DNA of 64,000 nt from Saccopteryx bilineata. Lineage: Eukaryota > Chordata > Mammalia > Chiroptera > Emballonuridae. Below, in pieces: positions 34,760-47,700 of the stretch (positions within the stretch are counted from its first letter, which is position 1; each line of letters begins with the position of its first letter). The translations under genes were made by a program, and so were the position numbers. The stretch covers positions 76,982,305 through 77,046,304 of the forward strand of contig NC_089498.1 of the NCBI RefSeq assembly GCF_036850765.1, given 5' to 3'. Below the pieces are notes generated by a model that ran no database searches, was not told where the DNA came from, and saw nothing but the letters and a program-made list of their open reading frames with translations.

Positions 34760-37700
34760 GGCGTATTTTACTTAACATAATAGTTTCCAGGTCCATCCAT
34801 GTTGTCACAAAAGATAAGAGTTCCTTCTTTCTCATGGCCCCATAGTATTACATTGTGTATATATTCAATATATGTACCATGGCTTTTTAATCGACTTCTC
34901 CACTGACGGACACTTGGGCTGTTTCCAGATCTTGGCTATTATAAACAATGCTGCCATAAACATGGGGATGCATTTCTTTTTCTTTTTCTTTTTTTTTAAA
35001 TTTTAATTTATTCATTTTTTAGAGAGGAGAAGGAGAGACAGAGAGAGAAGGAGGGGAGGAGCTGGAAGCATCAACTCCCATATGTGCCTTGACCAGGCAA
35101 GCCCAGGGTTTCGAACTGGCGACCTCAGCATTTCCAGGTCGACGCTTTTTCCACTGCGCCACCACAGATCAGGCAGCATTTCTTCTTTTGAATCAGTGAT
35201 GTGGTGTTCTTGGGATATATTCCTAAGAGTGGGATGGCTGGGTCGAAAGACAGTTCCATTTTTAATTTTTTGAGGAAACTCCATACTGTTTGCCACAGTG
35301 GTTGCACCAGTCTGCATTCCCACCAGCAATGCAGGGAGTTCCCTTTTCTCTACATCCTCACCAGCACTTATTATGTATTGTTTTGTTAATGAGTGCCATT
35401 CTGACTGGTGTGAGGTGATATCTCATTGTGATTTTAATTTGCATTTCTCTAATGATTAGTGATGTTGAACATTATTTCATATGCGTAGTGGCCATCTGTA
35501 TGTCCTTTTGGGGAAGTGTCTATTCATTTCTTTTGTTCATTTTTTAAATTAGATTATCTTTCTGGTGTTGAGTTTTACAAGTTCTTTATAAATTCTGATT
35601 ACTAACCATTATCAGACATATTGTCGAATATGTTCTTCCATTGTGTGGTTTGTCTTTTTATTTTGTAAATATTGTAATTAGCTGTACAAAAGCTTTTCAG
35701 TTTGATATAGTCCCATTTGTTCATCCTGTCCTTTATTTCACTTGCCTGTGGAGATAAATCGGCAAAAATATTGCTGCAAGAGATGTCGGAGAGCTTACTG
35801 CTTATGTTTTCTTCTAAGATGCTTATGGTTTCATGACTTACATTTAAGTCTTTTATCCATCTTGAGTTTATTTTTGTGAATGGTGAAAGTTGGTGGTCTA
35901 GTTTCATATTTTTGCAGGGAGCTGTCCAATTTTCCCAACACCATTTGTTAAAGAGACTGTCTTTACTCCATTGTATGCTCTTACCTCCTTTGTCAAATAT
36001 CAATTGTGCATAAAGGTGTGGGTTTATTTCTGAGTTCTCTGTTCTGTTCCATTGATCTATATGCCTGTTCTTATGCCAGTACCAAGCTGAGTACAATGGC
36101 TTTGTAATATAGCTTAATATCAGAAAGTGTGATACCTCCCACTTTATTCTTCTTTTTCAAGATTGCTGAGGCTATTCATGTTCCTTTTTGGTTCCATATA
36201 AATTTTTGGAATATTTGTTCTATATTTTTGAAGTATGTCATTGGTATTTTAATAGGAATTGTGTTGAATTTATAAATTACTTTGGGTAATATAGACATTT
36301 TAATGTTTATTCTTCCTATCCATAAACACGATATATGCTTCCACTTGTATGTATCTTCCTTAATTACTTTTATCAGTGTTTTATAGTTTTCCGAATATAA
36401 GTCATAAAAGGAGCTTGGAAGTCTTCTCTCCTCTTGAATTTTTTGATACAGCTTGAAAAAGATAGTTGTTTGTTCTCTTTGAATATTTGTTAAAATTCAT
36501 CTGTGAAGGAATTTGGTCCAGGACTTTTGTTTGCTGTGAGTTTTTGGATAACTGTTTCAATTTCATTGTTATAATCGGTCTGTTTAGTTTTTCTGATTCT
36601 TTCAGATTGAATTTTGGAAGGTTGTTCCAAGAAGTTTATCCATTTCGCCTAGGTTGTCCAATTTTTTGGCATACAGATCTTCATAGTATGTTCTTACAAT
36701 CCTTTGTATTTCTGTATTTCTGAGGTGTCAGTTGTTTCTTCTCCACTTTCATTTTTAATTTTATTTATTTGAGTCCCCTCTTTTTCTTGATGAGTCTGAT
36801 TTGTCAATCTTGTTTACGTTTTCAAAGAAGCAGCTCTTGGTTTTATTGATCTTTTGTAATTTTTTTTTTTTGCCTCTATGTCATTTATTTCCACTCTGAT
36901 CATTATTATTTCCTTCCTTCTACTTCCTCTGGGCTGCATTTGTTGTTCTTTTTCTAGTTCTTTTAGATGCAGGTTGTTATTTATTTGGGCTTTTTCTTGC
37001 TTCGTAAGGTATGCCTGTAATGCTATGAACTTCCGTCTCAATACTGCTTTTGTTGTGTCTCATAAATTTTGAGTTGCTGTATGTTTATTTGTGTCAAGAA
37101 ATTTTTTATTTCTTCTTTGATCTTGTTGGAAGATGATTCATTATTTAATAACATGCTATTTAGCCTCCAAGTGTTTGAATGTTTTTCAGTTTTTCTATTG
37201 TAGTTGATTTCTAGTTTCATGCCATTGTGATCAGAAAAGATGCTTGATATGATTTCAATCTTCTTAAATTTATTGAGACTTGTTTTGTGTCCTAACATGT
37301 GGTCTGTCCTAGAGAATGTATCATGAACACTTGAAAAGAATATATTCTGCTGCTTTGGGGTGAAAAGGTCTGAAGATATCAATTGATCTTGTGTGTCATT
37401 TAAGGCCACTGTTTTTTTCTTAATTTTATCTGGAGGATTTATCCATTGATGTTAGTGGGGTATTGAAATCCCCTACTATTATATTATTGCTGTTGATCTC
37501 GCCCTTTATGTCCATCAAAATCTGCTTTATATCAATATATTTAGGTGCGCCTATGTTAGGCACATATTTACAATGGGTATATCCTCCTGTTGGGTTTCTC
37601 CCTTTATCATTATGTAGTGACCTTCTTTATCCATTACTATAGCCTTTGTTTTAAAGTTCATTTTGTCAGATATAAATATTGCTACCCCAGATTATTTTTT

Positions 37701-37905
37701 TCATTTTCATTTGCACAAAATACTTTCCCCATTCCTTCACTTTTCATTCTATGTGTATCTTTTGTTCTTAGGTGGGTCTTTTTTGTAGACAGCATATGTA
37801 CGGGTCCTCTTTTGTTATCCACGCAGCTACCCTATGTCTTTTGATTGGAGCACTTAATCCATTTACATTTAAGGTTATTATTGACATATACTTAGTTCTT
37901 GCCAT
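34760..37905 (-). pseudogene. L1 ORF2 (endonuclease / reverse transcriptase), broken
   Basis: ORF2p nicks target DNA with an N-terminal endonuclease and copies its RNA by reverse transcription. The start is the ATG at 37905-37903, followed by the expected endonuclease opening (ITLNVNGL ... IKRHR). Open pieces at 37038-37409 (HDTFSRTDHMLGHK, the endonuclease C-terminal region with S-R-x-D-H) and 36814-37041 continue. Near 36400 the reading jumps from the linker straight to the region after the RT catalytic motif, so the FADD-containing core is absent. C-terminal pieces 35602-36096 and 35125-35329 follow, the latter cut by the SINE at 34982-35175. The 3' limit is approximate. Multiple frameshifts and stops make it dead. 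Confidence 0.8.
34982..35175 (-). mobile_element. short SINE within the antisense L1
   Basis: Same short type as 9691-9869: poly-T, (GA)-rich stretch, 'gcatcaactcccatatgtgc', head 'ccaccacagatcaggca'. Duplication GCATTTCTTTTT (34970-34981) and GCATTTCTTCTTT (from 35176). Confidence 0.88.
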
Positions 37906-38070
37906 TTTATTCTTTAAATACACATTCTTTTTTTCCTCGGATTATATTTTTTCCCTTGCCTTTTTTATAGCAGGCCCCTTAACATTTCTTGCAGTAGTGG
38001 TTTGGCCATAATGTATTCCTTGAGTTTTTTTGGTGGTTGTTTTTTTGTCCTGGAAGCTTTTTATTTCTCC

Positions 38071-39033
38071 TTAAATTTTAAATGAAAGCCTTTCTGGATA
38101 AAGTAATCTAGGTTGTACGTTCTTGTTTTGCATCACTTTGAATATTTCTTGCCAATCCTTTCTGGCCTCAAGTATTTCTGTTGAGAAATCCTGTGTCATT
38201 CTTATGTGGGCTCTTCTGTAGGTAATTAACTGCTTTTCTCTTGCAGCTTTTAGTATTCTTTCTTTGTCTCTCAACTTTGACATTTTAATGATGATATGTC
38301 TTAGTGTCATATGTTTTGGGTTCTTCTTAATGGGACTCTGTGCTTCTTGAACTTGTGTGATTTTTTACTACATCAATTTAGGGAAGTTTTCAGCTATGAT
38401 TTCTTCAAATAGGTTCTCTATTCCTTGTTTTTTCTCTTCTCTTTCAGGAACCCCTACAATGTGGATGTTGTTTTTCTTCATGTTGTCACAGAGGTCTCAG
38501 AGTTTCCTCAGTCTTTTTGAGCATCTTTTCATTTTGCTGCTCTACTTCTATGCTTATGTTTCTCTTGTCCTCTAAATTGCTGATTCGATCCAGCCTGCTG
38601 TTGATTCCTTCTAGTGCCACCTTCATTTCTGATATAGTATTTTTCATTTATGACTTTTTTTTTATGATTTCAATGTCCTTTTGATGTTTGCTATCTCTTT
38701 ATTTAGCTGTTCATTACGATTATCCATTATTGCTCTAAGATCCTGGAGCATTCTAAAAATTATTGCTTTAAACTCTATATCTGGTAGTTTAGTTATTTCC
38801 ATTTCATTTAGTTCTTTTTCTGGGGATTTCTCTTTTTGATTCATTTGGGTTGCATTTCTCTGTCTGCCTATTTTGTCTGTATTAGGTAGCACTGTCTGAC
38901 TTTGAGCTTTTTGTAGTTTCTTTATGAGGAAGATGGGCTCAGTGGTACTGACCTCCAGGCCACCTGTTTTCCTTGTTCTAGGAATAGTTCTTGAGGGTTC
39001 TACAGTTCCTTCTGTTGTCTGTATTGGATGCAT
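38071..39033 (-). pseudogene. L1 ORF1 (RNA-binding trimeric chaperone), broken
   Basis: ORF1p coats L1 RNA as a trimer. The ATG at 39033 opens a 123-codon frame with a heptad-like, charged coiled-coil (…MNQKEKSPEKELNEMEITKL…). After a break, the 79-codon frame 38071-38310 carries the C-terminal RNA-binding part (RHIIIKMSKLRDKERILKAA … QPRLLYPERLSF), matching 45930-46238. At least one frameshift and one stop separate them. It lies upstream of ORF2 on the same strand, as in all L1s. Confidence 0.8.
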
Positions 39034-39594
39034 TTGTATCCTTTATGTTTACAGTTATTACTTTAAGCTGGCTATCCCTAAGGGCCAACCTTGATCGTGT
39101 GTATTACACACTGTGCAATGTCCATCTTCTTGGGCATATTTATTCTCCACAGTGTCTGGTGCCTGGTAGACTCCTCCTTTGGGTATGCTGTTTGTATAGC
39201 TAGCTGATCTAGGGTTGTTTCTGTCTGCCACCAGCTACCAGTTTTGTTGGTTCTAGATCTTGGGTTAGCGTCAGCTGTTGTTTATAACCCATGTGGGCTA
39301 CTTGTCTGCAGCTACTGCTCTTTTCGTTGTTTCAGTGTCTTCGTTTTATGTGCCTGGGTGGTGTGGGAGGGAACAACCTGAGTATAAGGATCAGCTTCCT
39401 CCTGCTTAGAGATGACAGCAGCTCCATTAAACCCCAAAGCTCCATAAGATTTGCTTCCACTTTTCAGCTGCTCCATTTCCTCTTGCATCTTCCTAGTCTT
39501 CCCTCCAAATCTTCTGTAGAAAGACTGCAGTGTGGGCCCAGTCTGACCTGACCCTACCAAACCCTCTTCACATTGGAAGCTTGTTGGTTTCGGG

Positions 39595-39807
39595 CAGTGG
39601 TCGGCAAACTCATTAGTCAACAGAGCCTAATATCAACAGTACAACGATTGAAATTTCTTTTGAGAGCCAAATTTTTAAAACTTGAACTATATAGGTAGGT
39701 ACATTCCTTATCAAGGTAGTGCCCACATGTGGTATTTTGTGGAAGAGCCACACTCAAGGGGTCAAAGAGCCAAACGTGGCTTGTGAGCCTTAGTTTGCTG
39801 ACCACTG
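39595..39807. mobile_element. non-autonomous hAT transposon (213 bp)
   Basis: Ends CAGTGGTCGGCAAACT and AGTTTGCTGACCACTG, near-perfect inverted repeats. The 8-bp duplication GTTTCGGG (39587-39594) and GTTTAGGG (39808-39815) fits nnnTAnnn in one copy. It is inserted in the L1 5' UTR, so it is younger than that L1. Confidence 0.93.
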
Positions 39808-42800
39808 GTTTAGGGCAGCTGAGGTTGGGAATCCAACGTTAGTGGGACCCCTTATTTCATGAGTCTCTTGGTCAGTCGCTCAGTATGAGGAATGTGGCCC
39901 CTACTCCAGAGCCTAATCCATCAGCCACTGATGGATACTCAAAAGTTTATTTCTCCCCAACAAGGTGAGCAGCAGGTTCAGGTTGAAGTGGGGCCAACAG
40001 TCCCTTCTGCAGAAGTTCTTACAGCTGTTGAGACCCTGGCCTCAGAGAAGAAGACTGAGAGAGTCCTATCCTGGGCTTACTGTGCTCTCACAGAAAGTGG
40101 CTAAGCCCCTTGACCAGATCCAACACTAGGCTTACAGGGAACCACACTTTAACTGTCCATGCTCCAAGCCTCTTTCCCTTCCCCCAGTGGAATCTAGCCC
40201 AGCAGGGCAATACATTCAGTACCGGGCCAGCTGACTATGAAGCTCCACCCTATCCAGTGCACATGAGTCGCTCTGCTGGTGCTGATCACAGAGAGAGAAA
40301 TTCACCTCAGCTGGGCTAGCTGGGAACCCTTACTTTGGATTCCACTCTAGCAAGGGTTGTTAGGTCCTGAACCCATGCTCTCTGCAGGTGGCCACTGGAT
40401 ATGCCAGCCCTGGGCCTCTCTGGTAGGAACCCTGTACAGAGCAGTGGCAGACTCTGCCCGTGACTGGCCCTCACAACGTTCTTAGAGCTACAAGCAATCC
40501 AGACTTTATGGCTGGCTCTGCTGGGGCCAGGTGCACATGGAAATACCAAGCTGCACACCCAGGGTGGCTTTTATCCACACTAGTTTTGGAGGATGGTTCT
40601 CTGAGTCCTGCCTCGTGCAGCCTGTGTCTGCTTCCTGGCTGCTTGTTGGGCTCCACCATTGAAAAAAGCTCTGCTAGAGTCTGGAGCCTGTGGTAATTCA
40701 ATGATTACGAAAGGTAGTGGATCTGGCTTTGCCTTCGGCCCCAGGTGTCAGTCTGTCCAGACTTTTTCCACAGACCTCAGTAGGGTGTGGCCCCAGGAGT
40801 CTAGTGGGAGTGGCCTGTGAAACCCAGAGTTGTGGTATGCCTGTACTCTGAACAGTTTCCACTGAGTCTCCTGTGAAGTAGAGTTATCAGTCTTAGACTC
40901 TGGAGATTGGGGTAGGGGAAGCTCTGATTTATTTCAACACCAGAAAACTGAGTCACTGATGTGCCCCTGCCTCTTGGCCTCTCAGCACGACCCAGTCACC
41001 ATGACTGGAGCAGGAGATACTCCCGAGGGTGGATCAGTTGCTTCTCTCCAGGCTGTTGTCACTCAGAGGGGATTGCTCCACCCAAGAAAGATGGTGAATG
41101 CAGTACTAGAGAATGACTCAGCACAGGGGTTCCAGTGGCCATCCCCCACAGTGTCTCTCCCTGGGCCTCCAACTTTACACTCTCCTCATGCAACTCTAGT
41201 CCTCTCAGCTCTCCTCTGCCGGAGCCCCAGGTAAGTGGCTGTGGACGAGATTTTCTGCACGGGCTCTTTAAGATGGAGTCTGTGTTTCTGAGAGTTCTGT
41301 CTCTCACAGACAGAAACCTGGCTCTTTTCACAGCTAAATGCTGTGTGGATACCTCTTCCAGGCTCTGGGGATCTAGGCTGGGGTTCCGGACCTGAGGCTT
41401 AGGATTTACACCTCTCAGGGCGACCTTCCCTGCAGTGAGAGTCACTCTGGACACTCAGCCACCGCTTGCTCCTTGGAGGGGGCAGCCCTTTTCTCATCTC
41501 TGCTCTTCCTACCAGTCTCAATGTGGCTTCTTCTGTCATCCTTGGTTATAGACTCCTCTTTCTTTACTAAAGTTGGTTTTTCAAGATGATTGTTGTTAAA
41601 TTCAGTTGTAATGCAATTTGGTCCTGGGTGTTGGCTGTTGGAATGTCTGCCTACTCTGTCGCCATCTTTGAATCCCCTCTAGAAATGATGTTAGTCTTTT
41701 TGTATGCTTTTTCTGCATCTGTTGTGATGATTCTATGATATTTTTTTCTATTCAATTGATATATTCTGTTACATTTTTTGATTATGAGATGTTAAACCAT
41801 CCTTGCATTACTGGCATAAGTCTCACTTGGTCATGTTATATAATTCATTTTATTGCTGCTGTGTTTGTTTTGTTAGTATTTTATTGAGGATTTTCACATT
41901 ATATTCATAAGAGATATTGGTCTATGGTTGTCTTGTAATCTCTGCATCTGGTTTTGATATGGTAATACTGGCCTCATGGAATGGGTTGCGGTGTGCTTTT
42001 TCTATTTTATTTGGAAGAGTTTGTGGAGAATTGATATTAATTTTTTTAAATGCTTGTTAGAATTTAATGGTGAAACAACTCATGGCCTGGGCTTTTCTTC
42101 AGGGGAGTTTTTTGAGTACTAATTCAATCTCTTCATTTGTATAGGTCTATTCAGATTTCCTATTCTTCTGTCATTGTCAGTAGTTTGTGTCATTTGAGGA
42201 AGTTTTCCATTTCATTTAACTTATCTAATTGTTTTTATGGTTATTTTGTTTAATATTAGTATAGCCTGTTCAATTTATTTGTGGTTATTTGCATAATATA
42301 GTTTTTCCACTTTTTAATTTTGAATCTATTTATAACTTTTAATGTAAAATGTATTTGTTCAAGATAAACATAAATGTCTTTTATTAGTAATTATTAGAAC
42401 CTTTGATGTGAAATTTTATATTATTTGCATTGGATCAGTGTACTATTCTATAAAACGTTTTCTACTTATTATATAAAAAACCTAAATTGTGTTAATTAAG
42501 GTCTCTGAGAAACAAAATTAATAAGCCTAAGTTTTATTTCATTTAAACATTTTTGTTACCTAATGAGTCAAAAGTTCATGTTTACTTATTTTCATTCCAT
42601 GGTACATATCATGAAAATAAGTAAAAAGAGTGACATGCAATTCTATGAATACTGGAATTTAATCTTGTTAAATAATGGATGTAATAGTTACATTTTATAA
42701 GGTTATCATTTGGCATGAAGGAATAATTAAATATAATCATAATTTTTTAGTTAAGTTTATAGATCACTTAGATGATTTTGTAAGATCAAAATTTTATATT

Positions 42801-44314
42801 GATCATAAACATTTAGAATTGCATACCATTAGTGATATTAATAAGTGCTTACAATGATAAAACATAGGTGTAATTATAACATAGGTGGGCCATAGTGTAA
42901 TTATAACATAGGTGGGCCTCATCCAATGTAATTAATTAATTAATAAACGCTAGTCTAAATTTTCACTGATTCCCAGTTTTTAATCTGTCTGACTTTTGAG
43001 TTCTTATATTTTTTGTATAGAAACATCCTAACTGTGGGGAAAAATACTAAAATAATTTAAATGTAAAATGTTTCATAATGTAAAAAAGAGAAATTTTGAT
43101 TTTAAAATATTCAGTTTATTTGATTTTGTGTATAGAGTTCCTTAGGGATTTAAAGATGCTTTTCTGGATTAACAAAACAAAGAAAGGCATAGAACATTAA
43201 TAAAGCTTATAAATGCTTTATATTCTTATACAATAAAAAAGATTTTCTTTAAAAAGAAACATCCTTGAACTGGGAAAATGTGGGTGGACTAGGCAGACAT
43301 TACAACTCACACCTCCCAGAACCAAAGTGGATTACAACTTAACTGAGGAAAAATGATCTTGAAAAACCAACACTGGACTGAACTAAGAGGAATCTATAAC
43401 CAAGCATCACTGAAGAAGCCACACCAAGACTGGTAGGAAAGGCAGACGTGGAAAGGGCTGTCCTGCTCCCAGGAGTAAGAGGCGGCCTGGAAGGTCTCTC
43501 ATGGTGGGGTGCATTGCCCAGAAAGTTGTAGGTCCTCAGGCCCAGGACCAGAACACCAACCTGGAGCCACATAGACTAGAGGAGGCATATGAACAGTATT
43601 TAGCTAAAAGAAGAGCCAGGTTACTGTTTGCAAGAGGGAGACAGAGCTCTCAGACCCAGGCTCCATCTTCAAAGGACCACACAGAAAACCTCATTCACAG
43701 CCACTTACCCAGGGCTCTGGGAGTGGGGAGCACCAAGACGACTGGAGTTATGAGATGAGAGTGTAATCTTGGGGGCACAGGGAGAGACTGTGGGGGACAG
43801 CCACCCTGACCCCTGTACTGGGTCACTTCCCAAACCTAAAGTGGCCATTTTTCCTGGGAGACCCAAGACAGCAAAGTGAAGCAATTAACCCCACCTACCA
43901 GGGGTTCTCCTGTTCCAGTCAGTGCAAAGATATGCTTAGAAGCGGGGGGAACATCAGGGACACAGATTTTGAGTGCTGAGGTCTGGGATATACCAGCCCC
44001 CCCAAACTGCCGAGTATCCTCCAAAAGTTGGGGGACACAGCTGCGGCAGTGACCGCAGTGCTTGGCTAGTGTGGTGGTGGGGGGTGGAGCCCAGCAAGTC
44101 AACTCATGCGGCAGCAGCAGGGGCAGAGCCCAGTGGCCTGCACAGCATCAGCGAGAGGTAGAGCCGGAGAGGCCTACTGCGCACTCATGCTTGAGGGGGA
44201 TGAGGCTCAGTGGCCTGCTTGTTGGAGGCAAGTGGTGGAGCCCTAAGAGAGGTCTCACACCACCATGGGGGCGGAGCCTGGTGATCTGCGTGGCATGGCA
44301 AGAAGAGGAGCCCA

Positions 44315-44723
44315 AGGCCCTGGCCGGTTGGCTCAGTGGTAGAGTGTTGGCCTGGCGTGTAGAAGTCCCGGGTTTGATTCCCGGCCAGGGCACACAGGAG
44401 AAGCGCCCATTTGCTTCTCCACCCCTCCCCCTGTCCTTTCTCTCTGTCTCTCTCTTCCCCTCCCGCAGCCGAGGCTCCGTTGGAGCAAAGATGGCCCGGG
44501 CACTGGGGATGGCTCCTTGGCCTTTGCCCCAGGCGCTAGAGTGGCTCTGGTCGCGGCAGAGCGACACCCCGGGGGGGCAGAGCATCGCCCCCCTGGTGGG
44601 CAGAGCGTCGCCCCTGGTGGGTGTGCTGGGTGAAACCCGGTCGGGCGCATGCGGGAGTCTGTCTGACTGTCTCTCCCGGTTTCTAGCTTCAGAAAAATAC
44701 AAAAAAAAAAAAAGAATAATAAT
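44315..44723 (+). mobile_element. Ves-like SINE in the L1 5' UTR
   Basis: Sense, near-consensus, two internal repeat units. The exact 15-bp duplication AAGAAGAGGAGCCCA (44300-44314, 44724-44738) flanks it. The 239- and 213-codon frames that cross it on the two strands (44062-44781, 44148-44789) are chance frames through SINE and L1 5' UTR. Confidence 0.95.
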
Positions 44724-45429
44724 AAGAAGAGGAGCCCAGAGAGGTGTCCTTTTTTGCCCATTGAGGGGCATAGCCCAGTGAGGCGACAATTCGCCTGTGC
44801 CCGCGGTGAAGCCTAAGCTGTGGCCCGCAAGCCTGTGTGCCCAGCAGTGTCAGTGCCTAAGTACCCAAGGAGGTTGTGGCAGCGGGGGCCAGCGGAAGAA
44901 CACATCTCAGGAATAGAGAGGCCACACACACTGGCCAAGATTAGATAAAAGCCAGCCTAGGAATGCAGCTGATATTTACAATGGCATGAGGGCCCAGCAG
45001 AGATGGTCACAAATTCTGGATTGCCAGTAGCTCCAAGAAGGTTGCTAAGAGCCAGTCAAAATCAGTGACCCTCACTTGTATACACCAGGTTCCTGCCAGT
45101 GAGGTCCAGGGCTGGTACATCCAGTGGCCAGATACGGAAAGCATCAGCTCAGGACCAAACAACCCTACTTAGAATGGTATCTTAAGAAAAGGCTCCTCAC
45201 ACCTGACCCAGCTAAGACATAGAAAACGCTGACACAAATAGTAAAAAGAGCAATAGCAGCAGATAATTAGCCCACATTGGATTACAAATAACAGCTGATG
45301 CCAACCCAAGAAGATCAAGATACAACAAAACTGTAAGCTGGAGGTAGACAACACCAACCCCATACTCAGCTAGCTACACAAACAACACATTCAAAGGAGC
45401 AGTCTATACAGAGACAAAAGGGAAGACAG

Positions 45430-46238
45430 AGAAATGCAATTCAAATGAATCAACAAGAGAAATTCCCAGAAAAAGAAAAGAATGAGATGGAAATAACCAA
45501 GATACTGGATGCAGAGTTTAAAATAATGAGTGTTAGGATGCTCAGGATCTTATGCAACAATTGATGGACATAATGAACACCTAAACAAAGAGCAGACATC
45601 AAAAAGGACATTGAAATCGTAAAAAAAGAATCAAGACCGAAATGACAAACACAATATCAGAAATGAATATTACACTAGAAGGAATTAAAAGCAGGCTGGA
45701 TGAAGCAGAGGATCGAATCAGTGATTTAGACTAGGACAAGATAAGCAAAATCACAAAAGTAGACAAGCAAAAAGAAAAGATTATCAAAAAGTCTGAGGAA
45801 ACTCTTAAAAGAGTTCTGTAACAACATGAAGAGAAACACCATTCACATAATAGGGGTTCCTGAAGAAGAAGAGAAAGAACAAGGGATAGAGACCTGATTG
45901 AAGAAATAATAGCTGAAAACTACCCTATATTGATGAAGGAAAAAGTCACACAGGTTCAAGAAGCACAGAGAATCCCATTAAAGAGGAACTCAAAGAGACC
46001 TACACCAAGACACATCATAATTAAAATGCCAAAGCTAAGAGATAAAGAAAGAATACTAAAAGCTGGAAGAGAAAAGCAGTTGATCACCTACAAAGGAGCC
46101 CCCATAAGGATGACACCTGACTTTTCAAAAGAGAAACTTGAGGCTAGAAAGGAATTGCAAGAAATATTCACAGTAATGCAAAACAAGAGCCTACAACCAA
46201 GACTTATTTATTCAGCAAGGCTATCGTTTAAATTTTAA
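45430..46238 (+). pseudogene. L1 ORF1, broken
   Basis: The N-terminal coiled-coil region begins near 45430 (nucleotides 'cagagaaatgcaattcaaat', matching the NATQMNQKEK part of the other copy) and is interrupted by stops. The C-terminal RNA-binding part is an open frame of 102 codons at 45930-46238 (TPRHIIIKMPKLRDKERIL … QPRLIYSARLSFKF). Role as for the 38071-39033 copy. Start position approximate. Not translatable as a whole. Confidence 0.8.
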
Positions 46239-46920
46239 GGAGAAATAAAAAGCTTCCCAGACAAAATAAATAAATAAAAATAAAAACTTCAAGGAATTCA
46301 TTACAACAAAGATGCTGCAAGAAATGTAAAGGGGCTGTTGTAAGCAGAACAAAGGCAGAAAGAAATCTATTAAAAGAGGAATGTAGATTTAAAAAATAAA
46401 ATGGCAATAAACAACTAAATATCAATAATAACCTTAAATGTAAATGGATTAAGTGCTCCAATCAAAAGACATAGGGTAGCTGCATGGATAACAAAAGAGG
46501 ACCCGTATATATGCTGTCTACAAGAGACCCACCTCTAAACAAAAGATACACATAGACAAAAAGTAAAGGAATGGAAAAAAATATATGTCATCGAAATTGA
46601 AATGAAAAAAAAAAGTTGGGGTAGCAATATTTATATCTGACAAAATAGACTTTAAAACAAAGGCTATATAGTAAGGGATAAAGAAGGTCACTACATAATG
46701 ATAAAGGGAGCAATCCAACAGGAAGATATAACCATTATAAATGTCTATGTACCTAATATAGGAGCCCAAAATATATAAAGCAGATTTTGATGGACATAAA
46801 GGGCGAGATCAAAATCAATAATATAATAGTAGGGGATTTCAATACCCCACTAACATCAATGGATAGATCCTCAAGAAAGAAAATTAACAAAGAAACAGTG
46901 GCCTTAAAGGACATACTAGA

Positions 46921-47350
46921 GGCCCTGGCCAGTTGGCTCAGTAGTAGAGCGTCGGCCTGGCGTGCAGAAGTCCCGGGTTCGATTCCCGGCCAGGGCACAC
47001 AGGAGAAGCACCCATCTGCTTCTCCACCCCTCCCCCTCTCCTTCCTCTCTGTCTCTCTCTTCCCCTCCCGCAGCAAGGCTCCATTGGAGCAAAGATGGCC
47101 TGGGCACTGGGGATGGCTTTTTGGCCTCTTCCCCAGGCGCTAGAGTGGCTCTGGTCGCAACAGAGCGAGGCCCCGGAGGGGCAGAGCATTGCCCCCTGGT
47201 GGGCAGAGCGTTGCCCCCTGGTGGGCAGAGCGTCGCCCCCTGGTGGGCGTGCTGGGTGGATCCCGGTCGGGCGCATGCGGGAGTCTGTCTGACTGTCTCT
47301 CCCCGTTTCCAGCTTCAGAAAAATATAAATAAATAAATAAATAAATAAAT
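46921..47350 (+). mobile_element. Ves-like SINE in L1 ORF2
   Basis: Sense, near-consensus, with three units of the internal 'cccctggtgggcagagcgt' repeat, the most in this window, and an (AAAT)n tail. Exact 14-bp duplication AAGGACATACTAGA (46907-46920, 47351-47364). Confidence 0.97.
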
Positions 47351-47700
47351 AAGGACATACTAGATCAACTAAATTTAATAGATATCTTCAGAACCTTTCA
47401 TCCTAAAGCAGCAGAATATACATTCTTTTCAAGTGCTCATGATACATTCTTTAGGAGACCACATGTTAGGACACAAAATGGGTCTCAGTAAATTTAAGAA
47501 GATTGAAATCATATCAGATATCTTCTGTGATCACAATGGCATGAAACTAGAAGTAAAGTACAATTGAAGAACTGAAAAACATTCAAACACTTGGAACCTA
47601 AATAGCATGTTATTAAATAATGAATGGATTAACAATGAGATCAAGGAAGAAATAATAAATTTCCTTGAAACAAATGAAAATGATTATACAACTCAATACA

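Larger units (their letters stand above)
34391..41684 (-). mobile_element. nearly full-length antisense L1
   Basis: Minus-strand order from 41684: 5' UTR (starting like 'ggggattcaaagatggcgac'), ORF1 (39033-38071), ORF2 (from 37905) and 3' UTR to an A-tail at 34391. Duplication AAATGGTGTTAGT (34378-34390) and AAATGATGTTAGT (from about 41684). It carries a SINE (34982-35175) and a hAT (39595-39807). About 1.4 kb of the reverse-transcriptase core is deleted near 36400. The 5' UTR of about 2.6 kb is GC-richer than its surroundings and gives many chance frames (39.3-41.4 kb). Confidence 0.88.
32720..42300 (-). mobile_element. old antisense L1, host to many later insertions
   Basis: Diverged antisense ORF2 pieces in order: 32720-32875, 33028-33317, 33663-33897, 34341-34390 and 41686-42300 ('tttttctgcatctgttgtga' onward). 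The breaks hold an L1 3' end, several SINEs and an entire younger L1. Put together the pieces read as one old L1 of about 1.5 kb or more. From 42300 to 43258 I see only AT-rich DNA with a 26-base tandem duplication near 42867-42919. Confidence 0.65.

Noticed and set aside
40000..41460. Several frames of 60-131 codons with GC-rich composition, possible host exon
   Set aside because: The segment aligns in order with the L1 5' UTR of the 43.3-45.4 kb copy and has no splice-flanked reading frame shared by both.
44062..44789. Open frames of 239 and 213 codons on opposite strands
   Set aside because: Both run through a Ves SINE and the L1 5' UTR. Length follows from high GC. The same peptide words recur in every SINE copy in all frames.
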